Source: an uncultured Hungatella sp. (GTDB taxonomy: Bacteria; Bacillota; Clostridia; Lachnospirales; Lachnospiraceae). Taken from it: DNA of 14,801 nt. The stretch's first letter is position 1. Each line of letters starts with the position of its first letter. The DNA lies in the NCBI GenBank assembly GCA_959018155.1, contig CAUEKH010000027.1, positions 1-14,801 of the forward strand, written 5' to 3'. Under the pieces are notes generated by a model. The model saw nothing but the letters and a program-made list of their open reading frames with translations, made no database searches and was not told where the DNA came from. Shown one piece after another: positions 13,052-14,801 of the stretch. A program made the position numbers and the translations under genes.

Positions 13052-14470
13052 TCAGTACGCGTTTTTATTAATAAACCCTTTAAAGATAGTAAGAAACAGT
13101 ATCTTGATATCAAATCCAAGGGTCCAGTTCTCAATGTAATATAAATCGTGTTCAATTCTCTTTGTGATGGAGGTATCTCCCCGGTACCCGTTGACCTGGG
13201 CCCAGCCGGTAATTCCGGGCCGTACCTGATGCTTGATCATGTACCTTGGAATCTCTTCCTTGAATTTCTCCACAAAAAGCGGCCTCTCCGGCCTCGGTCC
13301 CACCAGGCTCATGTCCCCCAAAAGGACGTTGACAAACTGAGGCATCTCATCAATGCTCGTCTTCCTGATAAATCGCCCAATCGGCGTCACTCTCGAATCG
13401 TGGGGAGTGGTCCATTTACTCTTCTCCTCAGAAGGCGCCTGCACGACCATGGAACGGAACTTATACATCTGAAAGCTCCTGTTGTGAAGGCCAATCCGCT
13501 CCTGGCTGTAAATCAGCGGCCCGGGAGAAGTCAGTTTAATCAAAATTGCAGTAATCACCATAACAGGCGAAAACAGCACCAGGGCAATCAATGCCCCGAC
13601 GATATCAACGGCCCGCTTTACGATAGCGTTAAATGGATCCGTAAGCGGTACGTGTCGGATATTGATGACCGGCAGCCCCTGTAAATCCTCGGTGTAGGGC
13701 CGGGTCGGAATCATATTGTTGTAATCGGGGATAAATTTTGTATGGACTCCCGATTTTTCACAGGAAGCCACGATTTTTTCAAGATTTGCATACTCTCCGA
13801 TACTCAGTGTAATGGCGATCTCGTCAAGAGAATTAAGCGCAAGGATATCATCCAGTTCGTCGACCTTTCCAATCACATGGATGCCCTTATACTCGGTGCC
13901 CCATTCCTTGTGGTCATCTAAAATTCCCCTTATCTGATATCCCCATTCAGGATTCAAAAGCACGCGGTCGATAAAGCCTTCCGCCGCCCGGCTGTATCCA
14001 ATCAGCAGGATGTGCTTCTGATTATATCCCTTAGAACGCATGGAGTGAAGCACGATACGGATTACATTGCGCTCCAGCGTCTCCATTACAATATTGATAG
14101 CAACGAAATAAAATACCATCCGGTTAGAAAAATTGCTGAAATACGGATTTTTCTTCACCAGCAGCAGCGCCATGGCAAACAGCAGAAGCCCCAGAAAGTT
14201 TGCCTTACAGATATTGGCAAACTCATACCGTCTCTGCTGCACCCGCTTTGGCGTATATAAATGAAAAATTGCGTACAAAATCAAGTACGCCGGCACGATG
14301 ACGATCAGCGCCGCAAAATAATACTGCGGTGCCAGTATCCTGGTCCCGGGCCGAAACAGCCGGATTCCCAAATCCAGGATGAACCAGGCGATAGCATAGG
14401 CCGCTATGACGACCAGCCCGTCCAGTACCACATGGAACCTGTTCAGTTTTTTCTGATTGTCTTTTATCAT
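13052..14470 (-). CDS. Undecaprenyl-phosphate glycosylphosphotransferase (WcaJ/WbaP type)
   Basis: A 472-residue polytopic sugar transferase that attaches the first sugar-1-phosphate to undecaprenyl phosphate, starting assembly of an exopolysaccharide or capsule. Four N-terminal helices (about 14-140) are followed by a Rossmann-like CoA-binding-type domain (LLIGYSRAAEGF at 155-166) and a C-terminal catalytic domain: KRAVDIVGALIALVLFSP, SPGPLIYSQERIGLHN, YKFRSM, the catalytic Asp374-Glu375 pair in TSIDEMPQ, LVGPRPERP, and RPGITGWAQVNG. Length and domain order match the TIGR03023/TIGR03025 families. Start ATG at 14470 has AGGAAGG 10 nt upstream. It lies between a glycosyltransferase end and the LCP ligase, consistent with one surface-glycan operon. 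The sugar transferred cannot be told from sequence. Confidence 0.93.
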   Translation of the reverse strand: MIKDNQKKLNRFHVVLDGLVVIAAYAIAWFILDLGIRLFRPGTRILAPQYYFAALIVIVPAYLILYAIFHLYTPKRVQQRRYEFANICKANFLGLLLFAMALLLVKKNPYFSNFSNRMVFYFVAINIVMETLERNVIRIVLHSMRSKGYNQKHILLIGYSRAAEGFIDRVLLNPEWGYQIRGILDDHKEWGTEYKGIHVIGKVDELDDILALNSLDEIAITLSIGEYANLEKIVASCEKSGVHTKFIPDYNNMIPTRPYTEDLQGLPVINIRHVPLTDPFNAIVKRAVDIVGALIALVLFSPVMVITAILIKLTSPGPLIYSQERIGLHNRSFQMYKFRSMVVQAPSEEKSKWTTPHDSRVTPIGRFIRKTSIDEMPQFVNVLLGDMSLVGPRPERPLFVEKFKEEIPRYMIKHQVRPGITGWAQVNGYRGDTSITKRIEHDLYYIENWTLGFDIKILFLTIFKGFINKNAY

Positions 14471-14518
14471 AGCAGCAAAACCTTCCTACGTGTGGCATAC
14501 ATACTATTCCAATTTCCC

Positions 14519-14538
14519 GTTTATTATACATGATAAAC
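14519..14538 (-). promoter_or_regulatory. Possible promoter -10 with overlapping dyad before the glycosylphosphotransferase
   Basis: On the minus strand a perfect TATAAT (14523-14528) has only a poor -35 17 nt upstream (TGGCAT). It sits inside a perfect dyad, GTTTAT (14519-14524) and ATAAAC (14533-14538) around 8 nt, so the site could be an activator- or repressor-controlled promoter. The gene may equally be read from further upstream. Confidence 0.35.
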
Positions 14539-14562
14539 AGCAATGATGCCATTAAATAATTC

Positions 14563-14801
14563 TTAAATTGCCATTACTTTTCTGAACTGTCTTCTCAGAA
14601 ATTCCCAGACATAGATCCATGTCCCGGCGAAAAGTTCCAGTTCAATCAGCAGATAGTTGCCGATATGCTCCGGCTTAAACTTCACCTTTTTGCACTTTCC
14701 GACCGTCTTACATCCTTCTTTAAATCCCTCCACATAATCAGCCGCAAATCCGATTTTCTTAAAAAATGCGTATTTAACCGCCACCCCGGCCATGATGGGA
14801 A
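14563..14801 (-). CDS. C-terminal end of a probable glycosyltransferase (5' part outside window)
   Basis: The last 79 codons of a larger gene. The frame stays open to the window edge, and the ATG at 14793 has no ribosome binding site visible in the remaining 8 nt, so it is probably internal. The visible end is basic and aromatic, with KYAFFKKIGFAADYVEGFKE, a cluster KCKKVKFKPEHIGNY, and an amphipathic or membrane-hugging helix LLIELELFAGTWIYVWEFLRR. This resembles the C-terminal tails of family 2 glycosyltransferases in Lachnospiraceae polysaccharide loci, and position upstream of the phosphotransferase agrees. The catalytic domain is not visible, so the assignment is tentative. Confidence 0.55.
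   Translation of the reverse strand, partial: PIMAGVAVKYAFFKKIGFAADYVEGFKEGCKTVGKCKKVKFKPEHIGNYLLIELELFAGTWIYVWEFLRRQFRKVMAI

Overview
The window looks like a chromosomal segment from a mid-GC clostridial Firmicute, most likely a gut-type Lachnospiraceae (Clostridium symbiosum / Enterocloster / Hungatella-like). The grounds are the SCIFF ranthipeptide pair (scfA-scfB), a Clostridia-type four-helix membrane protein next to it, a CspB-like subtilase, SigA-type promoters, strong AGGAG-type ribosome binding sites and frequent GTG/TTG starts. Genus and species cannot be read from the sequence alone. There are no rRNA or tRNA genes, insertion sequences or CRISPR arrays, and no gene-free stretch reaches 300 bases (the largest is about 270, at 7806-8073).

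Layout. 1-1569 (minus): scfA, a 48-residue six-cysteine peptide, and scfB, its radical SAM thioether maturase, which runs off the left edge. They share a strong promoter, and two hairpins lie between them. 1762-2121 (plus): a divergent four-helix membrane protein. 2281-3907 (minus): a CNNM/CBS/CorC-type transporter followed by a DsrE-like protein, closed by a long terminator. 4017-4484 (minus): a divergent signal peptidase II. 4602-6365 (plus): an intact S8 serine protease. 6369-7805 (minus): a long ClpX-type unfoldase that lacks the RKH loop. 8074-10158 (minus): a membrane-anchored HtrA protease. 10331-13006 (minus): an LCP (LytR-CpsA-Psr) cell-wall ligase. 13052-14470 (minus): a polyprenyl glycosylphosphotransferase. 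14563-14801 (minus): the C-terminal end of a probable glycosyltransferase. The last three look like the end of a surface-polysaccharide operon, in which the phosphotransferase starts the lipid-linked glycan and the LCP protein attaches the finished polymer to peptidoglycan.

Most unusual are the HtrA and LCP proteins. Both have very long, repeat-built, disordered N-terminal arms predicted to lie in the cytoplasm before a single membrane helix. The HtrA arm is a Tyr/Gln/Asn/Gly/Ser array with an 11-residue period, resembling eukaryotic prion-like domains. The LCP arm is an array of fourteen 10-residue units, each with an Arg-Arg pair. The LCP protein also ends in an extracellular Thr/Pro/Lys repeat. 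These three in-frame tandem arrays within about 3.1 kb look like variable-number repeats, and the Tyr-rich plus Arg-rich pairing suggests, as inference only, condensate-type interaction at the membrane. Four proteolysis-related genes (lspA, S8, clpX-type, htrA) also lie side by side.
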